Origin: Plebeiibacterium sediminum
GTDB lineage: Bacteria > Bacteroidota > Bacteroidia > Bacteroidales > Marinilabiliaceae
Assembly: GCF_026013605.1 (NCBI RefSeq)
Contig: NZ_JAPDPJ010000001.1
Coordinates: forward strand, 1 to 64,000
Direction of reading: 5' to 3'
DNA length: 64,000 bases
The notes beneath the pieces are model-generated. The model had not been told where the DNA came from. It made no database searches and saw nothing but the letters and a program-made list of their open reading frames with translations. Made by a program: the position numbers and the translations under genes. Below are positions 28,146 through 37,659 of this stretch, in pieces. Positions within the stretch are counted from its first letter, which is position 1; each line of letters begins with the position of its first letter.

Positions 28146-28985
28146 ATGAACCTAACTCAAACTTTGCCCAAATTGGCTTTATTAGCTATTCTATTAGCCT
28201 TGCATTTTCATTGTCACACTCAAAATCCTATTCTTTTATCTAATAAATCTTTAGCACAGGGGGGAACCGGAGTTGCAGAAAAAGGATACTCAAGTATACA
28301 CTCCAATCCCTCCGGATCGGCTTACATTACCAATTCTTCCGTTTCCGCCAATTATCACATGCCTTATTTTACCAAAGAAATAAGTTCCCAAAATATTTCA
28401 CTGATTTCCCCTACTAAACTTGGTGTATTTCATTCTATCATAAGCAGGTATGGATATAAATACTACAACGAATCTTTTTTTACACTTGGGTATGCCAAAC
28501 CTTTTTCTGAAAAATTCAGTATCAGTTTTCAACTCAACCTACAACACAATCAAATACCAGAATCCGGAAACGGATCACAATTATTCTCCTCCTTTGGATT
28601 TATATTTTCACCTCATCCCCATTTAAACATTGGTTTCTTCACCCTAAATCCAGAAAAATCAAAAATTAAAATAGCTCAAGAAACAGAAACCATTGACTCG
28701 TACTTCAATTTAGGCTTTAGATGGAATGCAACAGACCAATTTGCAATCTCGAGTGAAATCTCTCATCAGATTTCATATTCAACAATAACAAGATTTGGAT
28801 TGGAATACAAAATAAATAAAACCATTAGAACAAGGGCAGGAATATATGGTAAACCAATTAGCTACACGATGGGATTAGGTATCACTATAAATAACTTTAC
28901 AATTGACTCATCACTGGCTAACCATATGGTATTAGGTCTTTCTTCAGGAATAGGAGTATCATACACAATCAAAACCAAACAATGA
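28146..28985 (+). CDS. Outer-membrane beta-barrel protein (PorV/FadL-like architecture)
   Basis: A 279-residue exported protein with signal peptide at ~1-25 (LALLAILLALHFHCHTQ). The mature start, LLSNKSLAQGGTGVAEKGYSS with HSNPSG shortly after, resembles the N-terminus of PorV/PorQ/FadL-type barrels, where an NPA/NPSG-like turn follows the first strand. The rest is alternating beta strands with aromatic girdles. It overlaps the following gene by four bases (ATGA), so the two are tightly coupled. The ligand or partner is unknown; a link to type IX secretion is possible but not shown. Confidence 0.75.
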   Translation: MNLTQTLPKLALLAILLALHFHCHTQNPILLSNKSLAQGGTGVAEKGYSSIHSNPSGSAYITNSSVSANYHMPYFTKEISSQNISLISPTKLGVFHSIISRYGYKYYNESFFTLGYAKPFSEKFSISFQLNLQHNQIPESGNGSQLFSSFGFIFSPHPHLNIGFFTLNPEKSKIKIAQETETIDSYFNLGFRWNATDQFAISSEISHQISYSTITRFGLEYKINKTIRTRAGIYGKPISYTMGLGITINNFTIDSSLANHMVLGLSSGIGVSYTIKTKQ

Positions 28986-30997
28986 AAAAATTTATCCTTA
29001 CATCCATCCTGTTCTATTCAATTCAGCTTAATGCTCAAAACGTAATAAACAATAACAACATCACCTCACAAATTATTGAATATCTGGCAGAGAATGGTAT
29101 TTCACCAGAACAGAATGATCAAAGTTTTAATGATTTGATTGAACTATCCGAGCATCCCATAAATATCAATACTCTGGATAAAGAATTTCTTGAACGACTT
29201 TTATTTCTTTCTGATTTTCAGATTCAGGAATTATTAAAGTTTATAAAAAACTATTCTCCTATATCCAGTAAATATCAATTACAAGCCATAAATAACTTTA
29301 GTCCGGAATTAATTGAAACACTATCTCTATTTGTTACTTACGGAGAACCCTCCATGACTAAAACTAAAAGTTACTTAAAAGCAAAAACATTAATAAGAGA
29401 TGTTTTTGAATATGAAAAACCCAAGGGATACCAAATTAATGACAGCTCAGGATATCTGGGGAATCATCACCATGTTTATACTAAAACACTATTTGAGTAC
29501 GGCAGCAATATATCATGTGGTTTTGTTTATGACAAAGATCCTGGCGAAAAATTCTTTGATCAAAATAACAAACCTGAGTTTCTTTCTGGCTTTGCAGAAT
29601 ATAAGAGTAACAAAACAATAAATCATATTATCATTGGAGATTACCACGCCACTTTTGGTCAAGGTTTGGCTATATCAACAGGCACAAACATGGGAAAAGC
29701 TGGAGACATTTTTCTAATTCGAAAAAGAAACAATGGAATAAAAAGAAACACTTCTGCAAGTGAAGTAAATTTTCTGCGAGGAATAGCCTCTTCTCTTGAT
29801 TGGAAATCTCTAACAATAACCACATTTCTATCATCAAAACACATTGATGCGAATACTATATACGACAGTTTATCCTTTAAAAAAACAGCCACCTCACTTC
29901 CAACAACAGGATATCACAGAACCCTAAACGAGTTAGCTATTAAAAATACATTATTACAAGAAACTCTTGGGGCGAACATATCATATCAATATCGAAACCT
30001 ATCATTATCAGCAGGAACCTATTATCAAAAAACAGATATTGACTCGATTGAATCGAACGAATTATACAAACAACTCAATCCTCCTTCCAATCAAACTAAC
30101 AACTCTTGGCTTGCCTATAATTATGGCCACAAAAATTTTATTGTTTTTGGAGAATTAGCCTGCAATTCCACTGGAAACTTAGCGTTTATAAATGGAATAC
30201 TATTACGACCTACTTCTAACATATCAACATCTATTTTATACAGAAACATTTCTATGCACTATAATTCTCCATGGATAAACTCTATCACAGAAAGCAGTAA
30301 TCCCAATGGTGAATCTGGCGCATACTTTGGCATTAAGGCTTTACCCCTAAAAAACCTTGAAATTCAAAGCTATATAGATATGTTTAAATTCCGATGGCTA
30401 AAGTATAATACAAATAAACCATCCGATGGATATGAGTTATCCTTTAAAGCTCAATACCAACTTGCCCAGAACTCAAACATATACATACTTTACAAGGAGA
30501 AAGAAAAAGACAGAAATATTTCCAATGAAACAACAACCTATACAATAGAAAAGTATAATCTTAAAAAGATCAGAGCCAACATTCAATTTGAAGCCAGTCA
30601 AAACTGGACTCTTCAATGCAGGGTAGAAAAATCATTTTACAATACTTTGAATCAAAAATCAGATGGAACGTTAGCCTTTGCAAACCTAAACTACCACTTA
30701 AACAACAAAAAATTCTCATGTAGTTTTAGGTATGGAATATTCGATATTGAGAATTACGATTCAAGGATTTACACCTACGAGAACGACTTACTGTATAACT
30801 TTAGCGTTCCCTCTTTTCAGGATAAAGGTTCAAGAACTTACTTATTAACCCAATGGAAAGCAAATAAATACATAACCTTATGGTTTAAAGCGGCACAAAC
30901 ATGGTATAGCAACAAAAAAGAAATTGGTTCCGGATTGCAAACTATTAAAGGCAATACCAAAACCAATTTCAAAATTCAGTTACAAGTAAAAATATAA
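28982..30997 (+). CDS. Exported helix-hairpin-helix and beta-barrel protein
   Basis: A 671-residue exported protein with a short signal peptide (MKKFILTSILFYSIQLNAQ). Residues ~35-125 are helical and carry ComEA-like helix-hairpin-helix features (HPININTLDKEFLERLLFLS, then FQIQELLKFIKNYSPISSKYQ in part). The remaining ~500 residues alternate beta strands and read like an outer-membrane barrel. HHH motifs usually contact DNA backbone, so a protein combining them with a barrel could sit at the envelope and touch DNA, but the motif may instead be structural. It is translationally coupled (ATGA overlap) to the upstream barrel gene. Function unknown. Confidence 0.75.
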   Translation: MKKFILTSILFYSIQLNAQNVINNNNITSQIIEYLAENGISPEQNDQSFNDLIELSEHPININTLDKEFLERLLFLSDFQIQELLKFIKNYSPISSKYQLQAINNFSPELIETLSLFVTYGEPSMTKTKSYLKAKTLIRDVFEYEKPKGYQINDSSGYLGNHHHVYTKTLFEYGSNISCGFVYDKDPGEKFFDQNNKPEFLSGFAEYKSNKTINHIIIGDYHATFGQGLAISTGTNMGKAGDIFLIRKRNNGIKRNTSASEVNFLRGIASSLDWKSLTITTFLSSKHIDANTIYDSLSFKKTATSLPTTGYHRTLNELAIKNTLLQETLGANISYQYRNLSLSAGTYYQKTDIDSIESNELYKQLNPPSNQTNNSWLAYNYGHKNFIVFGELACNSTGNLAFINGILLRPTSNISTSILYRNISMHYNSPWINSITESSNPNGESGAYFGIKALPLKNLEIQSYIDMFKFRWLKYNTNKPSDGYELSFKAQYQLAQNSNIYILYKEKEKDRNISNETTTYTIEKYNLKKIRANIQFEASQNWTLQCRVEKSFYNTLNQKSDGTLAFANLNYHLNNKKFSCSFRYGIFDIENYDSRIYTYENDLLYNFSVPSFQDKGSRTYLLTQWKANKYITLWFKAAQTWYSNKKEIGSGLQTIKGNTKTNFKIQLQVKI

Positions 30998-31002
30998 CTT
31001 AC

Positions 31003-33183
31003 TTAATTTCCTACTTCAGACAAAAATTTAATCCGAACCAACCTCACATTCTCCTCAGAATACTCATCCTCTCCCAACTCATCCAAAGCACTTCCAATAT
31101 CATCTGTTTCGGCATCTTCCTTATAATAATAAAAAATATCATCACGATGATCTTCATCCATAACCTGATCAATATAATAATCTATATTAACTCTGGTTCC
31201 CGAGTACACAATTGATTCAATCTCAGATAAAAGTTCGCCCATTTCCAAACCTCTGGATTCAGCAATATCATCTAAAGGTACTTTTCTATCAATACTCTGG
31301 ATAATGGCAATTTTATTTTTAGATTTATTTGCCACAGACTTAACAACCATATCTATCGGCCTATCAATCTCATTTTCTTCCACATGAGATTTAATCAACT
31401 CCACAAATTCTTTTCCGAATCGATTGGCCTTCCCTGATCCTACCCCTGGTATATTCATTAACTCCTCAATACTGATAGGATAATGAATAGCCATTGCTTC
31501 TAGTGATGGATCCTGAAAAATAACAAACGGAGGTAAATTTTTCCTTTTCGATATCCTTTTTCTTAAATCTTTAAGCATATTAAATAACTGCGGATCAACA
31601 GCAGCTGTTCCTCCTGCTGATTTTTCTTCCACATCATCCATTTCAAAATCATGCTCCTGAGTAATCATAAACGAAACAGGTTTTTCAAGGAAAGCCCTGC
31701 CTGCCTCACTTACTTTAAGAATACCATAATTTTCTATTTCTTTTATCAGGAATCCAGCTACTAACAACTGTCTTATTACAGCATTCCAGTATTTTTCTTC
31801 CTTTTCTTTTCCTTCACCAAAAAGTTCATGCTCATGATGCTTGTATGATTTAATAGCTGAATTACTATTACCAGCAAGAAATGGCACTATATAATCCGCT
31901 TTAAATCTTTCTTTTAAAGCAAGGATTGTTTTAATCATAAGAGCCACATTATCTTTACCTTCACTCTGCTCCTTAGGATGACAACAGTTATCACATGTAT
32001 CACAATTTTCTTCAGTATACTTTTCACCGAAATAATGAAGCAGAATTTTTCTTCTACAAATTGAAGATTCAGCATAGGATACTGTTTCTAACAGAAGTTG
32101 TTTTCCTATTTCCTGTTCTGCAATTGGCTTGCCTTGCATAAACTTCTCCAGCTTCTGAATATCCTTATAGCTATAAAAAGTAATACATTTTCCTTCTCCG
32201 CCATCTCTTCCGGCACGGCCAGTTTCCTGATAATATCCTTCTAAACTTTTAGGAATATCATAATGTATCACAATCCGCACATCAGGCTTATCTATACCCA
32301 TACCAAATGCTATTGTAGCAACAATTACATCTGTTTCCTCCATCAAAAAGGCATCCTGATTACCCGCACGTGTTGAAGCATCCATACCGGCATGATAAGC
32401 CCGGGCATTTATACCATTAACAACAAGATTTTCGGCTAATTCCTCAACTTTTTTTCTACTCAAACAGTAAATAATTGCCGACTTACCTACATTCTCTTTT
32501 AGGATTTTAATAATTTGCTTGGTGGCATGTTTTTTAGCACGCACCTCATAATACAAGTTTGGACGATTAAATGATGATTTAAACACCATCGACTTACTCA
32601 TTCCCAAACTTTTCTGTATATCACTCTGAACCTTAGGCGTTGCTGTTGCCGTCAATGCAATTAATGGTTTCTCTCCAATTTCTTCAATAATTGGTCTGAT
32701 GCGTCGATATTCAGGACGGAAATCATGTCCCCACTCAGAGATACAGTGAGCCTCATCAACAGCATAAAATGAAATTTCAACCTGTTTTAAAAATTCTATA
32801 TTTTCCTCCTTAGTAAGAGATTCCGGAGCAACATACAACAATTTCGTTTTTCCTGAAAGCATATCTTCCTTAACCTTGGTTATAGCAGCCTTTGTTAATG
32901 AAGAATTTAAAAAGTGAGCAATTCCATCATCTTCGCTAAAACCTCTCATGGCATCAACCTGATTTTTCATCAAGGCTATTAATGGAGATATAATAATTGC
33001 TGTTCCCGGTAAGATTAAAGCAGGTAACTGATAACATAAGGATTTACCACCACCCGTAGGCATTAAAACAAAAGTATCGTTTCCCTTTAAAATATTTTGG
33101 ATAACCTCTTCTTGATTCCCTTTAAATGTATCAAATCCAAAATGTTTTTTTAGATGAGCGACAAGATCTACCTTTTTTCCCAT
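31003..33183 (-). CDS. recQ: ATP-dependent DNA helicase RecQ
   Basis: A 726-residue 3'-5' helicase of recombination and repair. Residues 1-350 form the helicase core: motif I MPTGGGKSLCYQLP, motif II VDEAHCISEWGHDFRPEYRR and motif VI GRAGRDG. The RecQ-Ct zinc site is CRRKILLHYFG followed by CDTCDNC. An HRDC domain sits at about 525-600 (KDLRKRISKRKNLPPFVIF; IPGVGSGKANRFG). A further ~110-residue tail holds a winged-helix-like part (AIIQSIDRKVPLDDIAESRG) and a very acidic segment. This is longer than E. coli RecQ (~610), as in other Bacteroidota. It converges with the HHH gene with a five-base gap and no separate terminator visible. Confidence 0.95.
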   Translation of the reverse strand: MGKKVDLVAHLKKHFGFDTFKGNQEEVIQNILKGNDTFVLMPTGGGKSLCYQLPALILPGTAIIISPLIALMKNQVDAMRGFSEDDGIAHFLNSSLTKAAITKVKEDMLSGKTKLLYVAPESLTKEENIEFLKQVEISFYAVDEAHCISEWGHDFRPEYRRIRPIIEEIGEKPLIALTATATPKVQSDIQKSLGMSKSMVFKSSFNRPNLYYEVRAKKHATKQIIKILKENVGKSAIIYCLSRKKVEELAENLVVNGINARAYHAGMDASTRAGNQDAFLMEETDVIVATIAFGMGIDKPDVRIVIHYDIPKSLEGYYQETGRAGRDGGEGKCITFYSYKDIQKLEKFMQGKPIAEQEIGKQLLLETVSYAESSICRRKILLHYFGEKYTEENCDTCDNCCHPKEQSEGKDNVALMIKTILALKERFKADYIVPFLAGNSNSAIKSYKHHEHELFGEGKEKEEKYWNAVIRQLLVAGFLIKEIENYGILKVSEAGRAFLEKPVSFMITQEHDFEMDDVEEKSAGGTAAVDPQLFNMLKDLRKRISKRKNLPPFVIFQDPSLEAMAIHYPISIEELMNIPGVGSGKANRFGKEFVELIKSHVEENEIDRPIDMVVKSVANKSKNKIAIIQSIDRKVPLDDIAESRGLEMGELLSEIESIVYSGTRVNIDYYIDQVMDEDHRDDIFYYYKEDAETDDIGSALDELGEDEYSEENVRLVRIKFLSEVGN

Positions 33184-33445
33184 ATCAATATAATTATCCT
33201 CAGTAAGTTAAAACACCCATTGAGGTAAAAGTTTCATTTTCCCAAACAATCACTTCAAACAAAAATAATTTTTATTCAAATAAAAACACGCTTTTACCTT
33301 AAAAAAATGACCACTTATCAATTATTTCCATATAATAATTCTACACAGGCCAGATACAGCAATGGATCATCTATAATTTCAAAAAATAAATTCTCAACAA
33401 AATAGCAAAAATGAATTTAGCTAAATAATCTGTCAAAATCAATAA
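33184..33445. other. Gene-free stretch upstream of recQ and tatC
   Basis: The divergent spacer between recQ and tatC is about 370 bases, very AT-rich. Apart from the promoter at its right end I see no ORF with homology, RNA gene or repeat. Confidence 0.5.
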
Positions 33446-33476
33446 TTGGCATATTGGATTTACTATACTATCTTCG
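33446..33476 (+). promoter_or_regulatory. Putative tatC-lptB promoter
   Basis: TTG (33446-33448) and TATCTTCG (33469-33476) are 20 bases apart. The -7 box differs from TAnnTTTG at one base. It lies 80 bases before the tatC ATG. Confidence 0.5.
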
Positions 33477-33556
33477 CAAAGATTATACTTGTTGTACCAT
33501 AACGAGTTTTATTCAATATTTAAAGAGCAGAAATATAAATAGAAAAGATTGATTTC

Positions 33557-34363
33557 ATGGCTAACGAAGAAATGACATTCTTAGAACATCTGGAAGAACT
33601 CCGATGGCATATTGTACGTTCATTTATTTCAGTTGCAGTGGTTGCCATTGTAGCATTTGTTAATAAAGAAATCTTATTTGATGTAATCATCTTTGGACCA
33701 AGCTCCCCTGATTTTTTCACCAACTCTATTCTTTGTTCTCTCGCAACCAAGCTGGATATGCCGGCACTTTGCATTAACCAAGACAAAATATTATTTCAGA
33801 ATATTTTAATGGCCGGGCAATTTACTACTCACCTAAAAATTGCATTTATAGCAGGTCTGATTGTTGCTTTTCCATACATTTTCTGGGAATTTTGGCGGTT
33901 TATAAAACCAGCATTATACCAGGATGAAATTAAACACTCAAGAGGTGCTATATTTTTCACTTCAATTTTATTTTCTATTGGAGTTTTATTTGCCTACTAC
34001 ATCATATGTCCCCTTTCTATTCATTTCTTAGCTAATTATCATGTAAGTGAAAAGGTAGAGAATATTTTGAATTTAGGATCGTACATATCAACAGTAAGCT
34101 CTATTGTTTTGGCAGGCGGTATCATTTTTGAATTGCCGATTTTAATCTTTTTTCTGGCGAAAGTAGGATTAATTTCAACTACATCGTTAAAAAAATACAG
34201 ACGCCATGCTATTGTGGCCAGCTTATTGCTAGCAGCAATTATCACTCCTCCGGATGTAATCAGCCAAATATTAGTGTGCGTACCCTTAATATTTTTATAC
34301 GAAGGAGGTATCATCATAGCAGCAAACATCGAGAGAAAAAGAAGAAAAACACAAGGATATTAA
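33557..34363 (+). CDS. tatC: Sec-independent protein translocase subunit TatC
   Basis: A 268-residue inner-membrane protein with about six helices that binds twin-arginine signal peptides. It opens [20 protein letters not shown], the conserved N-terminal TatC motif with the E-HL-ELR core. The family phrase [20 protein letters not shown] (first transmembrane hairpin) and the later ITPPDVISQ are both present. TatA is not adjacent in this window. lptB begins 10 bases after, so the two are cotranscribed. Confidence 0.96.
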   Translation: MANEEMTFLEHLEELRWHIVRSFISVAVVAIVAFVNKEILFDVIIFGPSSPDFFTNSILCSLATKLDMPALCINQDKILFQNILMAGQFTTHLKIAFIAGLIVAFPYIFWEFWRFIKPALYQDEIKHSRGAIFFTSILFSIGVLFAYYIICPLSIHFLANYHVSEKVENILNLGSYISTVSSIVLAGGIIFELPILIFFLAKVGLISTTSLKKYRRHAIVASLLLAAIITPPDVISQILVCVPLIFLYEGGIIIAANIERKRRKTQGY

Positions 34364-34373
34364 CATATATAAC

Positions 34374-35135
34374 ATGTCTGAAAATAATCTAGTATTACAT
34401 ACAGATAACCTGATTAAAAAATATAAAAACAGAACTGTAGTAAAAGGAGTTTCCGTAAAAGTGGAACAGGGAGAGATTGTGGGATTACTTGGTCCTAATG
34501 GAGCTGGAAAAACAACAACCTTTTATATGACAGTAGGTTTGGTTACCCCTAATTCAGGTGAAATATACCTCAACGATCAGGTGATAACCAATGAACCTGT
34601 TTATAAAAGAGCACAGAGAGGAATTGGCTATTTAGCTCAAGAAGCTTCAGTTTTTAGAAAATTAAGCATTGAAGACAACATCAAAGCGGTTCTTGAAATG
34701 ACAAAATTTTCTAAAGAATATCAAAAGCAAAGACTCGAAGAGCTTATTGAGGAATTTAGTTTAGGCCATATCAGAAAGAGTTTAGGAATTCAGCTTTCGG
34801 GAGGTGAAAGAAGGCGATGTGAGATTGCACGAGCATTAGCTATAAATCCGAAGTTTATTTTACTTGATGAACCATTTGCCGGTGTAGACCCAATTGCAGT
34901 ACAAGACATACAGGAAATAGTAGCCAAATTAAAATACAAAAACATTGGAATTTTAATTACTGACCACAATGTTCACGAAACTCTTTCGATAACAGACAGG
35001 GCATATTTATTATTTGAAGGCAACATTTTAAAAGCAGGAACAGCTGAAGAATTAGCAGAAGATTCTGAGGTTAGACGATTGTATTTAGGAAATGACTTTG
35101 AACTCAAAAGAAGAACCTTCAACATAAACCCTTGA
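34374..35135 (+). CDS. lptB: LPS export ABC transporter ATPase LptB
   Basis: A 253-residue ABC ATPase that powers transport of lipopolysaccharide from the inner membrane. It has Walker [10 protein letters not shown], the Q-loop AQEASVF (an LptB hallmark), signature [15 protein letters not shown], Walker [14 protein letters not shown] and the switch histidine in [10 protein letters not shown]. The C-terminal extension is short, as in LptB. The permease genes lptF/G are not in the window. It is the second gene after tatC, the usual Bacteroidota neighbourhood. Confidence 0.96.
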   Translation: MSENNLVLHTDNLIKKYKNRTVVKGVSVKVEQGEIVGLLGPNGAGKTTTFYMTVGLVTPNSGEIYLNDQVITNEPVYKRAQRGIGYLAQEASVFRKLSIEDNIKAVLEMTKFSKEYQKQRLEELIEEFSLGHIRKSLGIQLSGGERRRCEIARALAINPKFILLDEPFAGVDPIAVQDIQEIVAKLKYKNIGILITDHNVHETLSITDRAYLLFEGNILKAGTAEELAEDSEVRRLYLGNDFELKRRTFNINP

Positions 35136-35180
35136 TAAAGTGATGCTTGCATTTTTTTTAAAAAATATTTCAAAATTAAT

Positions 35181-35212
35181 TTGCAATTTAAAATTAAAAT
35201 GAGTTATCTTTG
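35181..35212 (+). promoter_or_regulatory. tRNA-Leu promoter, -33 and -7 elements
   Basis: TTG (35181-35183) is followed after 21 bases by TATCTTTG (35205-35212), 17 bases before the mature tRNA start. This is an exact match to the Bacteroidota consensus. Confidence 0.8.
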
Positions 35213-35229
35213 CATCGCAAAAAAATAAC

Positions 35230-35311
35230 GCGGATGTGGCGTAATTGGTAGCCGCGCTAGACTTAGGATCTAGTGCCGAGAGGCGTGGGGGTTCGAGTCC
35301 CTTCATCCGCA
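35230..35311 (+). tRNA. tRNA-Leu (anticodon UAG)
   Basis: An 82-base class II tRNA. The acceptor stem GCGGATG pairs with CATCCGC. The anticodon stem CTAGA/TCTAG encloses loop CTTAGGA with anticodon TAG, reading CUN leucine codons. The long variable arm TGCCGAGAGGCGT is diagnostic of leucine/serine-type tRNAs, and the T arm has GTTCGAGTC. The discriminator is A, and CCA is not fully encoded (ACA follows). It has its own promoter and terminator. Confidence 0.96.
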
Positions 35312-35327
35312 CAAAGAAAAAGATATG

Positions 35328-35375
35328 AAAAACCGTCTTACTTACGATCTAAATCGGCAGTTTGGCGGTTTTTTT
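35328..35375 (+). terminator. Terminator after tRNA-Leu
   Basis: AAAAACCG (35328-35335) pairs with CGGTTTTT (35366-35373) around a ~30-base loop, followed by T-run. The long loop makes it less canonical than others here. Confidence 0.65.
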
Positions 35376-35434
35376 AAGTTTAGCAGGTTTAAGATTGATT
35401 TTTAGAAATCTTGGTACAATAATTTAACGTCAGG

Positions 35435-35452
35435 CTTTCAAGCACTTGAAAG
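35435..35452 (+). repeat. Inverted repeat in tig 5' region
   Basis: CTTTCAAG and CTTGAAAG form a perfect 8-base inverted repeat separated by CA, 21 bases before the trigger factor ATG. It could be an operator for a dimeric regulator or a hairpin at the ribosome entry region; nothing decides between them. Confidence 0.5.
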
Positions 35453-35472
35453 TTCACTAACAATTTTATCAG

Positions 35473-36831
35473 ATGAACATCTCAAAAGAAAACATTGATG
35501 ATTTAAACGCAGTAATAAAACTTACTGTTGAGAAAGATGATTATGAAACACGCGTTGATACGGTTTTAAAGGATTACCGTAAAAAAGCAAATATGCCTGG
35601 TTTCCGCCCTGGAAAAGTGCCATTCGGAATGATTAAAAAAATGTACGGCAAACACGTGTTAGCTGACGAAGTAAATAGAATTGTTTCTGAAGAAATTTCA
35701 AAATACCTGGCAGAAAGCAAGCTTAACATTTTAGGGGAACCTCTTCCAAGTGAAAATCAAGAAACAATTGATTTCGACACTATGGATAGCTTTTCTTTTA
35801 ATTTTGACATTGCTATTGCTCCGGAATTTGAAGTAAAACTTTCAAAAAGAGAAAAATTACCATACTACACCATTGAAGTTTCTGACGAGATGCTTGACCA
35901 ACAAGTAAAACAAGCTACAGGTCGTTTTGCAACTACTGAAACTGCAGAGGAAGCTGGTGAAGAGTCAATGATCAAAGGTGATTTTGTGCAACTTGATCAG
36001 GATGGTAACGTTTTAGAAGATGGAATTAAAGTTGAAAACGTAGTTCTTTCTCCTAGATCTATCAAAGAAGAAGCTAAAGCATCTTTAATTGGAATTAAAT
36101 CTGATGCAATTGTTACTTTAAATCCTAAAAACACATTTACTGATGCTACCCAAACATCATATATGTTAAAAGTATCTGCTGAAGAAGCAGAACAAATTGA
36201 TGGTGACTTTCAATTTACAGTTAAAGAAATCACAAATTATGTTCCTGCTGAATTAAATCAAGAATTATTTGATCAGGTATTAGGTGAAGGTAAAGCTAGC
36301 AACGAAGAAGAATTTGTAGCTCAAGTTAAAGAAGATCTTCAAAAAACTTTAGCATTCGAGAGTGATTACAAATTTTCTATTGATGCAAAAGATAAGTTAA
36401 TCAACAAAGTTAGTTTTGATCTTCCAGAAGCATTCTTAAAGCGTTGGATTTTAACAACAAACCAAGATAACGAGCAAATTACTGCTGAGTCTCTTGAAAA
36501 CGATATGCCTAAATACATCGAAGATCTTAAATGGCAGTTAATTAAGAATGAAATTCTTAAAGTTAACGAAATTAAGATTGAAGAAGCTGATGTATTAGAA
36601 GTAGCGAAAAAGTCGGCTAAAATGCAATTTATGCAATATGGTTTAACAAATATTCCTGAAGAGCACTTAGAAAACTATGCTAAGGATATGATGAACCAAC
36701 AAGAGCAAAGAAGAAACATGGCAGAAACAGCTGCTCAGGAAAAAGCTTTAGAATTCATCAAAGAGGCTGTTAAAATTGAAGAAAAAGAAATTAGCAGAGA
36801 GGAATTCAATAAACTATTTGAAAAAAACTAA
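35473..36831 (+). CDS. tig: Trigger factor
   Basis: A 452-residue ribosome-associated chaperone that meets nascent chains at the exit tunnel. The ribosome-binding signature appears as MPGFRPGKVPFGMIKK at about residues 41-56. The central PPIase-like domain (about 150-245) seems degenerate, as common in Bacteroidota, and the C-terminal chaperone arms are helical and rich in K, E and Q. It is followed by clpP after 68 bases and then clpX, the classic tig-clpP-clpX order linking folding and degradation. Confidence 0.95.
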   Translation: MNISKENIDDLNAVIKLTVEKDDYETRVDTVLKDYRKKANMPGFRPGKVPFGMIKKMYGKHVLADEVNRIVSEEISKYLAESKLNILGEPLPSENQETIDFDTMDSFSFNFDIAIAPEFEVKLSKREKLPYYTIEVSDEMLDQQVKQATGRFATTETAEEAGEESMIKGDFVQLDQDGNVLEDGIKVENVVLSPRSIKEEAKASLIGIKSDAIVTLNPKNTFTDATQTSYMLKVSAEEAEQIDGDFQFTVKEITNYVPAELNQELFDQVLGEGKASNEEEFVAQVKEDLQKTLAFESDYKFSIDAKDKLINKVSFDLPEAFLKRWILTTNQDNEQITAESLENDMPKYIEDLKWQLIKNEILKVNEIKIEEADVLEVAKKSAKMQFMQYGLTNIPEEHLENYAKDMMNQQEQRRNMAETAAQEKALEFIKEAVKIEEKEISREEFNKLFEKN

Positions 36832-36899
36832 GCTAATTATTTAGTGCAAGGTTATTTTTTTTAATTTAGCTTTTCATAAGAAAGTAAAAAATTATAGTC

Positions 36900-37574
36900 A
36901 TGATAGATCCAAAAGATTTTCAAAAGTATGCAACAAAGCATATTGGCATTAATAGCCTTGCTCTAGATAAATATACTTCCATCTCAAGCGGATACATTTC
37001 GCCAACAATTATTGAAGAACGCCAATTGAACGTAGCTTCAATGGATGTATTTTCAAGATTAATGATGGATCGTATTATTTTCTTAGGATTACCAATTGAT
37101 GATACTGTTGCGAATATTATTCAAGCACAATTGTTGTATCTTGAATCAGCAGATCCTCAAAAAGATATTTCAATTTATTTTAATTCTCCTGGAGGTTCAG
37201 TATATGCAGGTTTAGGTATTTACGATACCATGCAATATATTTCTTCTGATGTAGCTACTATTTGTACAGGTATGGCTGCTTCAATGGCTGCAGTTTTATT
37301 AACAGCAGGAACTAAAGGTAAACGTTCAGCACTTACGCATTCCAGAGTTATGATTCACCAACCAATGGGTGGAGCTCAAGGACAAGCTAGTGATATTGAA
37401 ATTACAGCAAGAGAAATTCAAAAATTGAAGAAAGAACTTTATACCATTATTGCAGATCACTCAGGAAACACCTATAAAAAGGTTGAAAAAGATTCTGACC
37501 GTGACTACTGGATGACAGCTATTGAAGCTAAAGAATATGGTATGATAGACGAAGTCTTGGTAAGAGAAAAATAA
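36900..37574 (+). CDS. clpP: ATP-dependent Clp protease proteolytic subunit
   Basis: A 224-residue serine peptidase that forms tetradecameric barrels. The nucleophile S128 lies in GMAASMAAV and H153 in RVMIHQPMGGAQG; the aspartate follows in the DRDYWM region. A ~35-residue N-terminal segment precedes the core and probably includes a propeptide. FNSPGGSVYAGLGIYD matches the family. It forms ClpXP with the product of the next gene, from which it is separated by a hairpin. Confidence 0.97.
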   Translation: MIDPKDFQKYATKHIGINSLALDKYTSISSGYISPTIIEERQLNVASMDVFSRLMMDRIIFLGLPIDDTVANIIQAQLLYLESADPQKDISIYFNSPGGSVYAGLGIYDTMQYISSDVATICTGMAASMAAVLLTAGTKGKRSALTHSRVMIHQPMGGAQGQASDIEITAREIQKLKKELYTIIADHSGNTYKKVEKDSDRDYWMTAIEAKEYGMIDEVLVREK

Positions 37575-37592
37575 AATTAATTTGATATAAAT

Positions 37593-37632
37593 TAATGCAG
37601 AATACTTCTTAAAAAAGAGGTATTCTGCATTA
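37593..37632 (+). repeat. Long hairpin between clpP and clpX
   Basis: AATGCAGAATAC (37594-37605) pairs perfectly with GTATTCTGCATT (37620-37631), one more pair outside, around a 14-base A-rich loop. It is not followed by a T-run, so it is not a standard terminator. It lies 20 bases after clpP and 28 before the clpX ATG, where it could stabilise or process the mRNA or attenuate clpX. Confidence 0.75.
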
Positions 37633-37659
37633 TTGTTATATACATTCAACAATTGTTTT

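Noticed and set aside
28982-30997. A cytoplasmic ComEA or DNA polymerase-type HHH protein
   Set aside because: The signal peptide and the ~500-residue beta-rich part point to the envelope.
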